DNA from: Priestia abyssalis
GTDB taxonomy: Bacteria > Bacillota > Bacilli > Bacillales > Bacillaceae_H
Assembly: GCF_002019595.1 (NCBI RefSeq)
Contig: NZ_KV917369.1
Location: 468,458 to 532,457, forward strand
Length of the DNA: 64,000 nucleotides
Direction: 5' to 3'
Part shown: one piece after another, positions 7,636-16,566 of the stretch
Position numbering within the stretch: position 1 is the stretch's first letter
Layout of the letters: the number at the start of each line of letters is the position of its first letter
Notes under the pieces: generated by a model
Told to the model about the DNA's origin: nothing
The model's input: the letters and a program-made list of their open reading frames with translations, nothing else
Databases searched by the model: none
Made by a program: the position numbers and the translations under genes

Positions 7636-8463
7636 ATGTCAGAATTACAGTTATTCAATTATGGGTTGCAGGAAGTACGTACAGTTGTAAAAGATGGGGA
7701 AGTATGGTTTGTAGCTAAAGATGTGTGCGATATTTTGGAAATCAGAAATGTATCTGATGCAACTTCTAGTTTAAAACCTAACTTCAAAACCAGTATCGTT
7801 TTAACCGATACTGGTTCAAATTATAAAACTAACGCTTTGATAGTGAGTGAAGCTGGTTTATATAAACTTGTATTTAAGTCACGTAAAAAAGAAGCTGAAA
7901 AATTTACTGATTGGATTGCTGAAGAAGTACTTCCTTCTATCCGTAAGCACGGTGCATATATGACACCAGCAACAATCGATGCCATGGTAAGCAATCCTGA
8001 TTTATTGATACGACTGGCAACACAATTAAAAGAAGAACAGCAAAAGCGTAAAGAAGTTGAACAGCAAGTTAAAAAGCTTTCAGAGGAAAACGACGTTATG
8101 GAAATGGTAATTGCAGAAAGTCAGCCTAAGATAACGTATTATGACACGATTCTAGATTCAAAAGGCACTATGACTATTACAGAAATTGCACAGGATTACG
8201 ATTTAACAGCACAACAGTTGAATGAGTTATTGAGAAGTAAAGGTGTCCAATATAAACAGGGTAAACGCTGGATATTAACCAAGAAGCATCAAGGTAATGG
8301 ATATGTTGATAGTAAAACTATTCATATTAAACAGGGTGACTTCACTAAAACACAAATGCGATGGACGCAGAAGGGGCGTTTGTTTATTCATGACATTTTA
8401 AAAAAGAATGGCATAGTTCCAATAATCGATAGAGAAGAGGGGGAAGTATTAACTAATGTGTAA
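7636..8463 (+). CDS. Phage antirepressor, BRO-N plus ANT/KilAC domains
   Basis: 275 aa behind AAAGGAGAGG. Residues about 5-105 match the BRO-N fold (EVWFVAKDVCDILEIRNVSD, then SEAGLYKLVFKSRKKEAEKF and a WIAEEVLPSIRKHGAY ending). A coiled-coil linker (about 130-165) leads to a C-terminal ANT/KilAC domain (ITEIAQDYDLTAQQLNELLR, then RWTQKGRLFIHDIL). Such proteins counteract phage repressors and control induction. Here it sits at the right edge of the island, next to a coiled-coil gene whose start overlaps its stop by eight bases. It supports a prophage or satellite origin. Confidence 0.9.
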   Translation: MSELQLFNYGLQEVRTVVKDGEVWFVAKDVCDILEIRNVSDATSSLKPNFKTSIVLTDTGSNYKTNALIVSEAGLYKLVFKSRKKEAEKFTDWIAEEVLPSIRKHGAYMTPATIDAMVSNPDLLIRLATQLKEEQQKRKEVEQQVKKLSEENDVMEMVIAESQPKITYYDTILDSKGTMTITEIAQDYDLTAQQLNELLRSKGVQYKQGKRWILTKKHQGNGYVDSKTIHIKQGDFTKTQMRWTQKGRLFIHDILKKNGIVPIIDREEGEVLTNV

Positions 8464-8668
8464 TGTAACTATTTCTGCTAGTGAAAAGCTGATAAAGGAA
8501 AACAAACGCTTAAGAAAATTAAATCAAGCGTTAGAAATAGAAATTAAATTTTTGAAACAGGCGATAGAAAATAACGATTATGAGTATGATGAATTGAGAA
8601 GGTATATTCGACAACTCGAAGAATACGTGAAATTTCAAACACAGTCGGTCGGGTATGGCGTTTATTGA
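8456..8668 (+). CDS. Small coiled-coil protein coupled to the antirepressor
   Basis: 70 aa. The start overlaps the end of the antirepressor gene, so the two are probably translated together. Residues about 9-58 are one continuous helix rich in Lys/Glu/Leu (LIKENKRLRKLNQALEIEIK, then EYDELRRYIRQLEEYVKFQ). No enzyme motif. Probably a phage-type accessory protein; function unknown. Confidence 0.6.
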   Translation: MCNVTISASEKLIKENKRLRKLNQALEIEIKFLKQAIENNDYEYDELRRYIRQLEEYVKFQTQSVGYGVY

Positions 8669-8690
8669 TATATAATACTAAGAAGGAAAG

Positions 8691-8716
8691 GGTGCTGCCT
8701 ATCGGTAGCATCTTTT
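8691..8716 (+). terminator. Terminator after the antirepressor operon
   Basis: GGTGCTGCC pairs with GGTAGCATC through G-T pairs, followed by TTTTCT. Confidence 0.6.
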
Positions 8717-8967
8717 CTATTCAGTCAAATAACGGTTTGTTTCAGTTAAGACACTATAACATGAATGGTTATTGATGTATAAAGCGTATATAAAATAAAA
8801 AGATGTAAAGATAGTGCGATCCACGTGGTGATACTCTTCTTTTAGTAAAGTCAAAATAAATTTGACTACTTTACAGGGAATTATAACCACATTATAATGA
8901 AGATAATTATAAATGAACGTGAAGTGGTCAACCAGTTTAAATGTTGATTGACCCATTGATACATAAA

Positions 8968-9027
8968 GATTCTGACTGTACCACCTTGACAGGGTAGAGG
9001 TCGCTGGTTCGAACCCAGTCGGAATCA
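8968..9027 (+). pseudogene. tRNA-Val(GAC) remnant, probable attachment-site scar
   Basis: From 8981 the sequence reads as the 3' part of a tRNA. It has anticodon stem CCACC/GGTAG (one mismatch) around loop TTGACAG with anticodon GAC, variable loop, T-arm GCTGG-TTCGAAC-CCAGT, acceptor strand CGGAATC and a discriminator A at 9027. The D-arm is absent; a 7-nt GATTCTG (8968-8974) upstream could pair with the acceptor strand. Integrative elements that use tRNA genes leave exactly such 3' fragments at one end. Together with the phage-like genes to the left and ordinary chromosome to the right, this marks the island edge. It cannot be a working tRNA. Confidence 0.7.
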
Positions 9028-9042
9028 TATACTAAGCGTAAA

Positions 9043-9076
9043 GCCACGTTTGACAACGGTTCAAGCGTGGTTTTTT
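9043..9076 (+). terminator. Terminator after the tRNA remnant
   Basis: CCACG-TTTGA (9044-9053) pairs with TTCAAGCGTGG (9060-9070), followed by TTTTTT. Such terminators normally follow tRNA genes and may have been carried with the att fragment. Confidence 0.7.
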
Positions 9077-9194
9077 CGTGACTTGAAACATTGACTTATA
9101 CGACTAGATTGCGGACTACCACAAAACTGTATAACGGTCTATTTTAGGCGTTCTTCTATTCCAAATTTAACGGATAGGGGGGCGCCTATTTTTT

Positions 9195-9344
9195 ATGCCT
9201 AAAACGAACAGATTGAAAGGGAAGAACGTTAAGAGCGACCACCGAACAGTACGAAGAAAAGTCCATCCACTTGATACAAAAGAGATTGGTAAAGACGTTA
9301 TTCGCGGTTATATCACCTTCACGTTGAGAGAAAAGGTGATATAG
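9195..9344 (+). CDS. Possible 49-residue basic protein
   Basis: An ATG frame (MPKTNRLKGKNVKSDHRTVR...) lies after a G-run at about 9176-9182. The product is very basic and could bind nucleic acid, or it may be a remnant of island DNA. No match known. The rest of 9077-9600 shows no convincing gene. Confidence 0.25.
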   Translation: MPKTNRLKGKNVKSDHRTVRRKVHPLDTKEIGKDVIRGYITFTLREKVI

Positions 9345-9606
9345 GAAGGTCACAGGTTCAAAGCGGAAGATTTCCAAACGACCGGATTTTCGCCATAAAC
9401 CGTAAACACTCCATTGAAAATGGTCGAACTATTCATTCGCTTCTTATTACGAATGGGGGAACCGGAGTTTCCTTCTTAATTTTGGTGACCTAATTATAAA
9501 TATAGATTTTCAGCAATCGAGACATTATGTTGAATAAGGTTACATGGAATTTCAATATGTTATTATAATCTAATAACTAATTTCAAGAACGGAGGTCGAG
9601 TGTTTG

Positions 9607-10122
9607 ATGAATGTTATTGTTACTGAATATAATAAACAGTGGATTGAGAAATTTAAAAATGAAGCTAAAAAGTTAAAAGAGGTTTTCGGTAGTGAAATAG
9701 TCGAAATTCATCATTTTGGTAGTACTTCGGTTCCTGGAATAAAAGCTAAGCCTATTATTGATATTATGCCTCTGGTAAAGAATATTGAAAAAATTAATTC
9801 GTTTAATCATGAGATGATGGCTCTTGGGTACGAGCCTTTAGGGGAGTATGGCATCAAAGAAAGGAGATATTTCCGAAAAGGTGGGGACAATAGAACTCAT
9901 CACGTACATATATTTCAGTTTGATAACGACGAGGAAGTTGACCGGCATTTAGCAGTAAGAGACTATCTTCGAAACTATCCTAATGAGGCACAACAGTATG
10001 GGGAATTAAAAGAAAATCTTGCTAGGGAATTTCCTAACGATATTGAAGCTTATATGGATGGCAAGGATGAGTTTGTTAAAGAACTAGAAAAAAAGGCACT
10101 TCATTGGTATAAAAATAGATAG
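9607..10122 (+). CDS. GrpB family protein (UPF0157)
   Basis: 171 aa. The family core is plain: EIHHFGSTSVPGIKAKPIID (about residues 38-57) is the nucleotidyltransferase-like GS...D motif, followed by YFRKGGDNRTHHVHIFQF. GrpB proteins share the fold of kanamycin-type nucleotidyltransferases, but the substrate is unknown. The start is ATG 9607, ten bases after GGAGG; TTG 9604 is also possible. Single gene followed by a strong terminator. Confidence 0.88.
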   Translation: MNVIVTEYNKQWIEKFKNEAKKLKEVFGSEIVEIHHFGSTSVPGIKAKPIIDIMPLVKNIEKINSFNHEMMALGYEPLGEYGIKERRYFRKGGDNRTHHVHIFQFDNDEEVDRHLAVRDYLRNYPNEAQQYGELKENLAREFPNDIEAYMDGKDEFVKELEKKALHWYKNR

Positions 10123-10207
10123 GATCACCATTTCATTAAAAGTGAAAATTATTTTAAGTAAAGCCGTTAGCTATGCTATAAATGGGCTCTTTTATAAAGT
10201 AACTAAA

Positions 10208-10249
10208 GCCTAATTTCTAGCTTATAACACCGAGAAATTAGGCTCTTTT
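10208..10249. terminator. Bidirectional terminator between convergent genes
   Basis: GCCTAATTTCT (10208-10218) pairs perfectly with AGAAATTAGGC (10233-10243), followed by TCTTTT. It lies between the grpB-like and DinB genes. Confidence 0.85.
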
Positions 10250-10263
10250 ATATTTAGATTTTC

Positions 10264-10761
10264 TTAACGTTGTAAATCCGCATTTTCCTGATGAACAGGC
10301 CATGCACCTTGCAATTTTCGAATCATGATGATTTGTCCAGCATGATGAGCATCATGACGTATGACACCATTAATATGTTTCAAAAGGGAAAACTTAGATG
10401 TACCTTTCTCTAAATCTGTTTCACTCAAGTTTTTAATTTGCTCACTTAAACTTTGGTTAACTTCATGTATCTTGTTTACGAGAGCATTCCAATCTGCTTG
10501 AGAATTTCCTTCAAACGCAAATGTATCTTGATTGTTTGATGCGTATTCTACTTTCTTTCCTTGTAATCTAAATAACAAACGCTCTTTATAATATAGTAAG
10601 TGGGCAGAGATTTCCCAAATGGAATTCATACCTCCATTATCAAGCTTCCATGTTGCTTGCTCTACAGTCAGGTCAGTAAGTGCTAGTTTTATCGGTGAGT
10701 ACCAATCATCTTGATTGTAGGTGTGGTCTAATTCATAAAGCAAAAGATCGATCACATTCAT
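10264..10761 (-). CDS. DinB family protein
   Basis: 165 aa, start ATG behind AAGGAGG. Four-helix DinB/YfiT superfamily: SIWEISAHLLYYKERLLFRL holds the first metal-ligand histidine and RHDAHHAGQIIMIRKLQG the second and third. Members are metal-dependent thiol transferases or hydrolases, many using bacillithiol; the substrate here is unknown. It is divergent from, and only distantly similar to, the YfiT gene at 11269. Confidence 0.85.
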   Translation of the reverse strand: MNVIDLLLYELDHTYNQDDWYSPIKLALTDLTVEQATWKLDNGGMNSIWEISAHLLYYKERLLFRLQGKKVEYASNNQDTFAFEGNSQADWNALVNKIHEVNQSLSEQIKNLSETDLEKGTSKFSLLKHINGVIRHDAHHAGQIIMIRKLQGAWPVHQENADLQR

Positions 10762-11268
10762 TGGTTAGCCTTCCTCCTTTTTCAATTAATATTGTATTTT
10801 ATTAATAACGCTTTTAGAATTTTTAAAGTAAAAGAATGAATAATTGATAGTATAAAGAAGAAATAACAACTTTCTGGAAGGGTGGTTATGTAAAATAACA
10901 TTTCGACTTTGAATTTCTAAAATGTGGTAAAATATAATTGCAGGAATTTTTTTAAGGGGCTGTTGATATTTTGTTACTAACGATAATCCTGACATAGGTG
11001 AACTCCTCTTGAATATAGCAAAGTTTTTTTTTGAAATGCCTTCCTGCATTAACCCAGCTAATAGAAGCTTCAGCGATCTTCCACGAACGGGCGCTTTATT
11101 TAGGAACGCGTCTTTTCAGCGTATGGATCCATTTAATTGAAGAAGGTATAAATATGAATCGATATGAATAATAAAGTTTGTGATAAATAAGAGCAATGCT
11201 TTATTTTATAGATGTTATATAACCCATGTATAATGCTGCTACTAATAATTTAGAAAGGAGTTGTTTGA

Positions 11269-11790
11269 ATGGATTTACGTTATCCTATTGGAAAATTTAA
11301 TTATGAAGAGGAGACTGCAACAACAGAAGTATTAGAGAGGTGGATAAAAGAGATTGAAAATCTTCCATTTGAATTAAAAGAAGCTGTAAGTGGGTTAAGT
11401 GATGAGCAGTTAGATACAGCTTATCGCTCTGAAGGATGGACCATTCGTCAAGTGGTCCATCACATTGCTGACAGCCATTTAAATAGCTACACCCGTTTTA
11501 AGTTGGCTCTCACAGAAAACAACCCTACCATTAAACTGTATGAGGAAGGGAAATGGGCGGAGCTCCCTGATTCGAAGTTACCAGTAGATGTTTCATTAAA
11601 ACTAATAGAAGCTTTACATAGTAGATGGGTTTGTCTGTTGCATTCTATGAAACAAAATGAACTAGAGAAGACTTTCGAACACCCAGAATCAGGTGTTGTT
11701 AAGTTAAGTATTAATATTGGGATCTATGCTTGGCATGGGCAACATCATGTTGCGCATATTACTTCTCTTCGGAATCGACTAGGTTGGTAA
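11269..11790 (+). CDS. yfiT: YfiT-type bacillithiol transferase
   Basis: 173 aa, ATG start behind AAAGGAG. N-terminal YPIGKF and the motif [19 protein letters not shown] (His64/65 region) are diagnostic for the YfiT group of the DinB superfamily. The C-terminal [12 protein letters not shown] supplies the other histidine ligands (about residues 156-163). YfiT-like enzymes conjugate bacillithiol to electrophiles and xenobiotics, so this is a detoxification gene. The terminators at 11873-11957 follow. Confidence 0.88.
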   Translation: MDLRYPIGKFNYEEETATTEVLERWIKEIENLPFELKEAVSGLSDEQLDTAYRSEGWTIRQVVHHIADSHLNSYTRFKLALTENNPTIKLYEEGKWAELPDSKLPVDVSLKLIEALHSRWVCLLHSMKQNELEKTFEHPESGVVKLSINIGIYAWHGQHHVAHITSLRNRLGW

Positions 11791-11872
11791 TTAAATAAAT
11801 TACTATATATTTACTCGAAAAGTTTAATAGAAAACTTTTTTATCTACTCATCCAAATCCCAAAAAATAATTG

Positions 11873-11904
11873 TTACTCCATTAAAGGGTGCTTTAATGGA
11901 GTAA
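11873..11904 (+). terminator. Perfect hairpin downstream of yfiT
   Basis: TTACTCCATTAAAG (11873-11886) is fully complementary to CTTTAATGGAGTAA (11891-11904). The following AGAAAAAAAG gives a T-run on the minus strand only. Confidence 0.6.
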
Positions 11905-11906
11905 AG

Positions 11907-11922
11907 AAAAAAAGCCCAATTT
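11907..11922. repeat. 16-bp direct repeat, left copy (flanks helD)
   Basis: AAAAAAAGCCCAATTT, part of the terminator 5' arm, recurs identically at 14632-14647 just after the helD stop codon. The helD segment lies between the two copies. Confidence 0.85.
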
Positions 11923-11957
11923 CTTATCATTAATGATAAGAAATTGGGCTTTTTAAT
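11913..11957. terminator. Strong terminator
   Basis: AGCCCAATTTCTTATC (11913-11928) pairs perfectly with GATAAGAAATTGGGCT (11935-11950), followed by TTTTAAT and preceded by an A-run, so it can work in both directions. From 11958 to 12257 I see no gene. Confidence 0.85.
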
Positions 11958-12257
11958 ATTGGAATTTCCTTAATGTTGTAAATATGCGGTTCCTGACGCT
12001 ACCACTAAATGATCGTATATTTAGATATCATTTTTTGTGAGTAATTTGACTTGTCAAATAGGTTTTTTCTTGCAACAATTATGATCCATCATAGCGTTGG
12101 TCATGTAAATACATTGATAAAAATGAGATACTATGGTAAATTTATATAGATACACACTAACGTTTTATTTTATGTATAAATTATCCCTATTTTAATTATA
12201 CATCATAAAATCCTTTTCAGTCAACCCCAATTTTTATTTTTTTAAGGAGTGTTTGAT

Positions 12258-14606
12258 ATGAACATGGAATTTCGCCAGGAGCAAGAACGAGTGGACAGCG
12301 TATTAGAGACAATTACAGAGCAAACCAATAGATTGGAGGACGAAACTTCCAGGCGTCGGATGGAAGTTGTGAATATCCGCAAACACTTTTGGGATGAAGT
12401 AAAGATTAATATTGATACCTTCGACGATTACCTTGAGACGATCATCGGCTTGAGACAAGAGGCTCAAGCTCTGTCCATAAGCCAAAGCACCCATAGACAT
12501 GCACCCAAGAGATTATCTGCGCTGCGGCGTATGCAAGAGGTGCCCTATTTTGGTCGAATTGATTTCATTGAAGAAGGAACTTCAACTGCGGAACGAATCT
12601 ATATTGGAATCTCTACGCTCACGGATACAAGCGGAGAAAATTTCCTTATTTACGACTGGAGGGCCCCGGTCTCGAGTGTCTACTACGACTACCAGCCTGG
12701 TCCCGCCAAGTATGCTACACCTGGAGGTGCCATCCATGGCATGCTGGAGAAAAAGTGGCAATATCTCATCCGCGGCGGCATTATCCAATCTATGTTCGAT
12801 ACCAGTCTCACCATTGGTGACGAGATTTTACAGCAGGTGCTTGGTAAAGGTACTGACAAACATATGCACAATATAGTAGCCACCATTCAGCAGGAGCAAA
12901 ACCGGATCATTCGGCACGATCGAGGGCGGATGCTCATTGTACACGGCGCTGCTGGCAGCGGTAAGACATCGGCTGCCCTGCAGCGGATAGCTTATTTACT
13001 CTATAAATATCGAGATATGCTGAATGCAGATCAAATCATTCTTTTTTCGCCTAATTCGATGTTTAATCGTTACGTTTCCAATGTGTTGCCAGAACTCGGT
13101 GAAGAGAATATGCAACAGGCCACATTCCAGGAATACTTGGATCATCGGCTGAAAAGTGAGTTTCAAGTTGAGAATCCTTACGATCAATTGGAATATGTTT
13201 TGACTGCAGTGGATAACCCATTATACGGAACAAGGATTGCGAGCATCCGATTCAAGGCTACCACCCGTTTTTTTGAGGCAATCAAATCATACAGGGAGTC
13301 GCTGGAATTATCCGGAATGGTCTTCAAAGGGATTATCTTTAGAGGAAAGACAATTGTTACTGCTAAACAAATCGCAGAAAAGTTTTATAGCAGCGACACC
13401 TCGCTTCGCTTTCATAGCAGACTTGAAAAATTGAAGGATTGGCTAATTAAGCAAATAGATGAAGCCGAGAAGCTCGAACGGACTAAGCCATGGGTACAGG
13501 AGGAAATCGAACTGCTTAGCAATGAGGATTACCATAAGGCATATACCTACTTAGCGGAAAAACGCGGCTTTAACGGAGAGTCGATTTATGATTATGAAAT
13601 CGAGCCTGAAGCGTTAGCCCGCTTGATTGTTCGCCAGAAGTTAAGACATTTGCGAAAACGGATCAAGGCGTTTCGGTTCGTCAATATTAAGGGAATATAC
13701 AGGAAGTTTTTTACCGATCCCGTCCAGATCAAACAGTGGATGGACCGAGAAGTACCCGAGGAGTGGCCGGATATTTGCCTATCGACTGTGAAAATGCTGG
13801 ACGAAGGTAAATTATTTTACGAAGATGCTACTCCGTTTTTATTTATGAAAGAGCTGATTCAAGGCTTTCAGACGAACAGCTCGATCAAACATGTAATTGT
13901 AGACGAGGCGCAAGATTATTCTCCGTTTCAATTCGAGTTTTTGAAACGTTTATTCCCTTCGGCAAGAATGACCGTGCTCGGTGACTTTAACCAAGCAATA
14001 TTCGCCCATGCTAGCGAAATGGTCGATTTCCACACGCTTACTGGCTTATATGGTCCGGATGAAACGGTTGCGATCAACTTGACCTGCAGTTACAGATCCA
14101 CAAGACCGATCGTCGAATTTACACGCGGACTTGTACCTGACGGCGAACGGATTACCGCTTTTGAACGTGATGACGAGAAGCCTATATTGACGCAACTGTC
14201 CAATCGCGCTGAATTGCATCGCTCCATAGCATCCAAAGTTGCAGACTTACGGAAACGGCAGTATAGCACAATAGCGGTTATATGCAAATCTGCTGCGGAA
14301 AGCACCGCTGCATATGATTCCTTGAGCGGCATCGAAGAAATTAAGCTTGTGAAGAGCGGATCGATTGAATACGAGCAAGGCGTTGTCGTCATACCGGCGT
14401 ATTTGGCCAAAGGTATCGAATTCGACGCGGTTATTATTTATGACGCATCAGCTAAAAGTTACGGAGATGAAAGCCTGCGTAGATTGTTTTACACCGCCTG
14501 CACCCGGGCTATGCATCACTTGCAACTATACAGTGTAGGCGAACCGAGCCCCTTTTTGCGCGATGTTGCGCCGGAGAGTTTACTTCTGAGCTTAACAAAG
14601 GACTGA
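12258..14606 (+). CDS. helD: HelD, RNA polymerase recycling motor (UvrD/Rep-like)
   Basis: 782 aa. ATG 12258 is chosen because AAGGAG ends eight bases upstream; an in-frame GTG at 12249 overlaps that site. The N-terminal coiled-coil arm (about 1-75) is followed by the HelD-typical IYDWRAPVSSVYYDY region, Walker A GAAGSGKTS (about 232), a long insert, then the second RecA-like domain with VDEAQDYS (about 548), GDFNQAIF and CSYRSTRPIVEF. HelD removes stalled RNA polymerase from DNA using ATP and can confer rifampicin tolerance. By eye, codon use is richer in G and C than neighbouring genes, and a 16-bp repeat brackets the gene, which suggests acquisition. Confidence 0.9.
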   Translation: MNMEFRQEQERVDSVLETITEQTNRLEDETSRRRMEVVNIRKHFWDEVKINIDTFDDYLETIIGLRQEAQALSISQSTHRHAPKRLSALRRMQEVPYFGRIDFIEEGTSTAERIYIGISTLTDTSGENFLIYDWRAPVSSVYYDYQPGPAKYATPGGAIHGMLEKKWQYLIRGGIIQSMFDTSLTIGDEILQQVLGKGTDKHMHNIVATIQQEQNRIIRHDRGRMLIVHGAAGSGKTSAALQRIAYLLYKYRDMLNADQIILFSPNSMFNRYVSNVLPELGEENMQQATFQEYLDHRLKSEFQVENPYDQLEYVLTAVDNPLYGTRIASIRFKATTRFFEAIKSYRESLELSGMVFKGIIFRGKTIVTAKQIAEKFYSSDTSLRFHSRLEKLKDWLIKQIDEAEKLERTKPWVQEEIELLSNEDYHKAYTYLAEKRGFNGESIYDYEIEPEALARLIVRQKLRHLRKRIKAFRFVNIKGIYRKFFTDPVQIKQWMDREVPEEWPDICLSTVKMLDEGKLFYEDATPFLFMKELIQGFQTNSSIKHVIVDEAQDYSPFQFEFLKRLFPSARMTVLGDFNQAIFAHASEMVDFHTLTGLYGPDETVAINLTCSYRSTRPIVEFTRGLVPDGERITAFERDDEKPILTQLSNRAELHRSIASKVADLRKRQYSTIAVICKSAAESTAAYDSLSGIEEIKLVKSGSIEYEQGVVVIPAYLAKGIEFDAVIIYDASAKSYGDESLRRLFYTACTRAMHHLQLYSVGEPSPFLRDVAPESLLLSLTKD

Positions 14607-14631
14607 AATGTGGTTTTGTCATTATTAAATT

Positions 14632-14647
14632 AAAAAAAGCCCAATTT
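14632..14647. repeat. 16-bp direct repeat, right copy (flanks helD)
   Basis: Identical to 11907-11922. Here only half of the terminator stem is present, so it looks like a duplicated or split copy. Confidence 0.85.
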
Positions 14648-14828
14648 TAATGGCCATTCAAAAGAAGATAACATGATTCCAGATACTGAAGTGAAGTTAT
14701 ATATGCGAATCATTTGTTTCTTTGTACACGAAAATGGCATGAAAGAAACTTTTGGGTTGTAGCGAAAAACTTTCGCAACGAATCCTGTTTTGAAAAATAA
14801 ATAATTTAGAAAAGGAGAAGGATTTCAT

Positions 14829-16304
14829 ATGTCAGTAAAAACAGAAAATAAAAATGAAGCATTTTCCATTAAAACCATCATAGGACCACTACTAGCTGTT
14901 ATTGTTGGTATGATAATGGTAATTCTTGATAGTACAGCGATGAATGTTGCCTTGCCTGGAATTGTGGAAGATTTTAAATCTGATGTTTCGACCATGCAAT
15001 GGTCCATAACAGGTTATACGCTTGCATTATCAGCTGTCATTCCTTTAGCTGGTTGGATGTCGGACCGATTTGGGGCAAAAAAGATATTTTTAATTACGAT
15101 CACCTTGTTTACACTTGGTTCCGTTCTATGTTCTGTTGCACGAAACCCTGAGCAGCTTATCCTCTATCGGGTTATTCAAGGGCTGGGGGGAGGAATGGTA
15201 GCACCAATAGGAATGGCCATTATTTTCCGACTTGCTCCTCCGGATAAAATAGGGGCTGTAATGGGAACACTTGGGGTTCCGATGCTATTAGCACCTGCGC
15301 TAGGGCCTGTTTTAGCAGGATATCTTGTAGAATACGTTACTTGGCACTGGATTTTCCTTATTAATTTGCCAATCGGTATTATTGCAATTTTGGTTGGAGT
15401 GAAATTTTTGCCGAAAATTGAACGCAAGTCCGTTCCATCCCTTGATTTTTTAGGAATCATATTAGCACCTATCGCATTCGCAAGTCTGGCTTATGGAGTG
15501 AGTGAAGGGGGTAAAAGCTGGTCTTCAACGGAAACTCTTACCGGATTAATTGTAGGTGGAGTTGCTCTCGTTCTATTCATTATCGTCGAACTTCGTCAAA
15601 AGCAGCCTTTATTGGAGCTGAGAGTGTTTGGATCATCTGACTTTAGAAAAGGGATTGTGGTTGCATGGATTTCCCAAATTGCTTTATTTGGGGTGATGAT
15701 TATTGTCCCGTTATTTTTACAAACTGTAAGAGGTTACGGTGCTTTAGATACTGGTTTAATTCTACTACCTCAAGCTCTAGCATCAGGTGTTATGATGCCA
15801 ATCGGTGGGCGTTTATATGATAAAATAGGTGCTCGTCCGTTAGCCATAACAGGCTTGTCTATTATTACTGGAGCTCTATTTATGCTTTCACAAATTTCTA
15901 TGGATACAACTACTGGATTTATCATTACATGTTTAGTAATGATGGGGGCAGGAATGGGTCTTTCCATGATGGCAATTAATACCCATGTTCTTCAATCCGC
16001 TCCAAGACATCTTGTGAGTCGTGTCACACCATTAACAACAGCGGCTCAACAAGTAATGGTTTCGTTTGCGGTAGCAGGGATGACTGGGTTTCTGACGTCA
16101 AGGATTACGGATCATATGACAGAAACTGCTGACCCAATTGAAGCAGCCGTTTCTGCCTATGGTGACACGTTCCTTCTAGCTGCAGGGATTGCATTAGCTG
16201 GCGCACTTCTAGGTATTATCCTTAGTAGACCAAAGCAACAGCCTGAACATTCACCAGATGAGGAAACAAAGGACGCGAATGCTGCAATGATGGCAGGACA
16301 TTAA
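14829..16304 (+). CDS. MFS multidrug exporter, DHA2 family (14 TM)
   Basis: 491 aa, ATG behind AGGAGAAGG. LDSTAMNVALPGI in TM1, GWMSDRFGAKK (motif A, loop 2-3) and RVIQGLGGGMVAPIGM (motif B) are typical of the EmrB/QacA group. The hydrophobic profile fits 14 segments, and the C-terminus is short and charged. Members export drugs and lipophilic cations by proton antiport. The gene is alone, with about 180 bp of apparent leader and a terminator downstream. No regulator sits beside it. Substrate cannot be assigned. Confidence 0.88.
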   Translation: MSVKTENKNEAFSIKTIIGPLLAVIVGMIMVILDSTAMNVALPGIVEDFKSDVSTMQWSITGYTLALSAVIPLAGWMSDRFGAKKIFLITITLFTLGSVLCSVARNPEQLILYRVIQGLGGGMVAPIGMAIIFRLAPPDKIGAVMGTLGVPMLLAPALGPVLAGYLVEYVTWHWIFLINLPIGIIAILVGVKFLPKIERKSVPSLDFLGIILAPIAFASLAYGVSEGGKSWSSTETLTGLIVGGVALVLFIIVELRQKQPLLELRVFGSSDFRKGIVVAWISQIALFGVMIIVPLFLQTVRGYGALDTGLILLPQALASGVMMPIGGRLYDKIGARPLAITGLSIITGALFMLSQISMDTTTGFIITCLVMMGAGMGLSMMAINTHVLQSAPRHLVSRVTPLTTAAQQVMVSFAVAGMTGFLTSRITDHMTETADPIEAAVSAYGDTFLLAAGIALAGALLGIILSRPKQQPEHSPDEETKDANAAMMAGH

Positions 16305-16343
16305 AAAGAAAACGGATGCTCTTTTCTATATAATAAGTTGATC

Positions 16344-16381
16344 GGACGCTTTTCTTGAGTAAAGAAAGCGTCCTTTTTTTC
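16344..16381 (+). terminator. Terminator after the MFS gene
   Basis: GGACGCTTTTCTT (16344-16356) pairs with AAGAAAGCGTCC (about 16362-16373), followed by TTTTTTTC. Confidence 0.9.
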
Positions 16382-16424
16382 TTGTATTTCAAGGGTTCTC
16401 ATAGTCCGTTGCATTAAATCACTA

Positions 16425-16514
16425 TTCAAATGGACACATGAAGAAGGCTATATTCCGAAGAATCCTGCTGCTAAATTGAAATGTCCAAAATGTGGTAACG
16501 GCGAGTTTAATTGA
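16425..16514 (+). pseudogene. C-terminal zinc-ribbon fragment
   Basis: A short frame reads FKWTHEEGYIPKNPAAKLKC then PKCGNGEFN and stop. The CPKCGN motif looks like half of a zinc ribbon. There is no start codon or upstream coding sequence in frame, so it is probably the tail of a deleted gene. Confidence 0.35.
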
Positions 16515-16566
16515 TAAAGCCTAAAAGACCGTATTGATATAATCAACAGGACAAGGTGGAGTGAGT

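Noticed and set aside
8717..9028. Open frame on the minus strand beginning MIPTGFEPATSTLS
   Set aside because: This is the well-known false frame antisense to a tRNA T-arm and acceptor; the DNA is the tRNA-Val remnant.
9345..9540. Open stretch after the 49-residue frame (reading GDIGRSQVQSGRFPND)
   Set aside because: It needs a frame change and has no start codon; the composition does not look like a folded protein.
10786..11049. An 87-residue minus-strand frame
   Set aside because: No ribosome binding site and low-complexity AT-driven composition; treated as noncoding.
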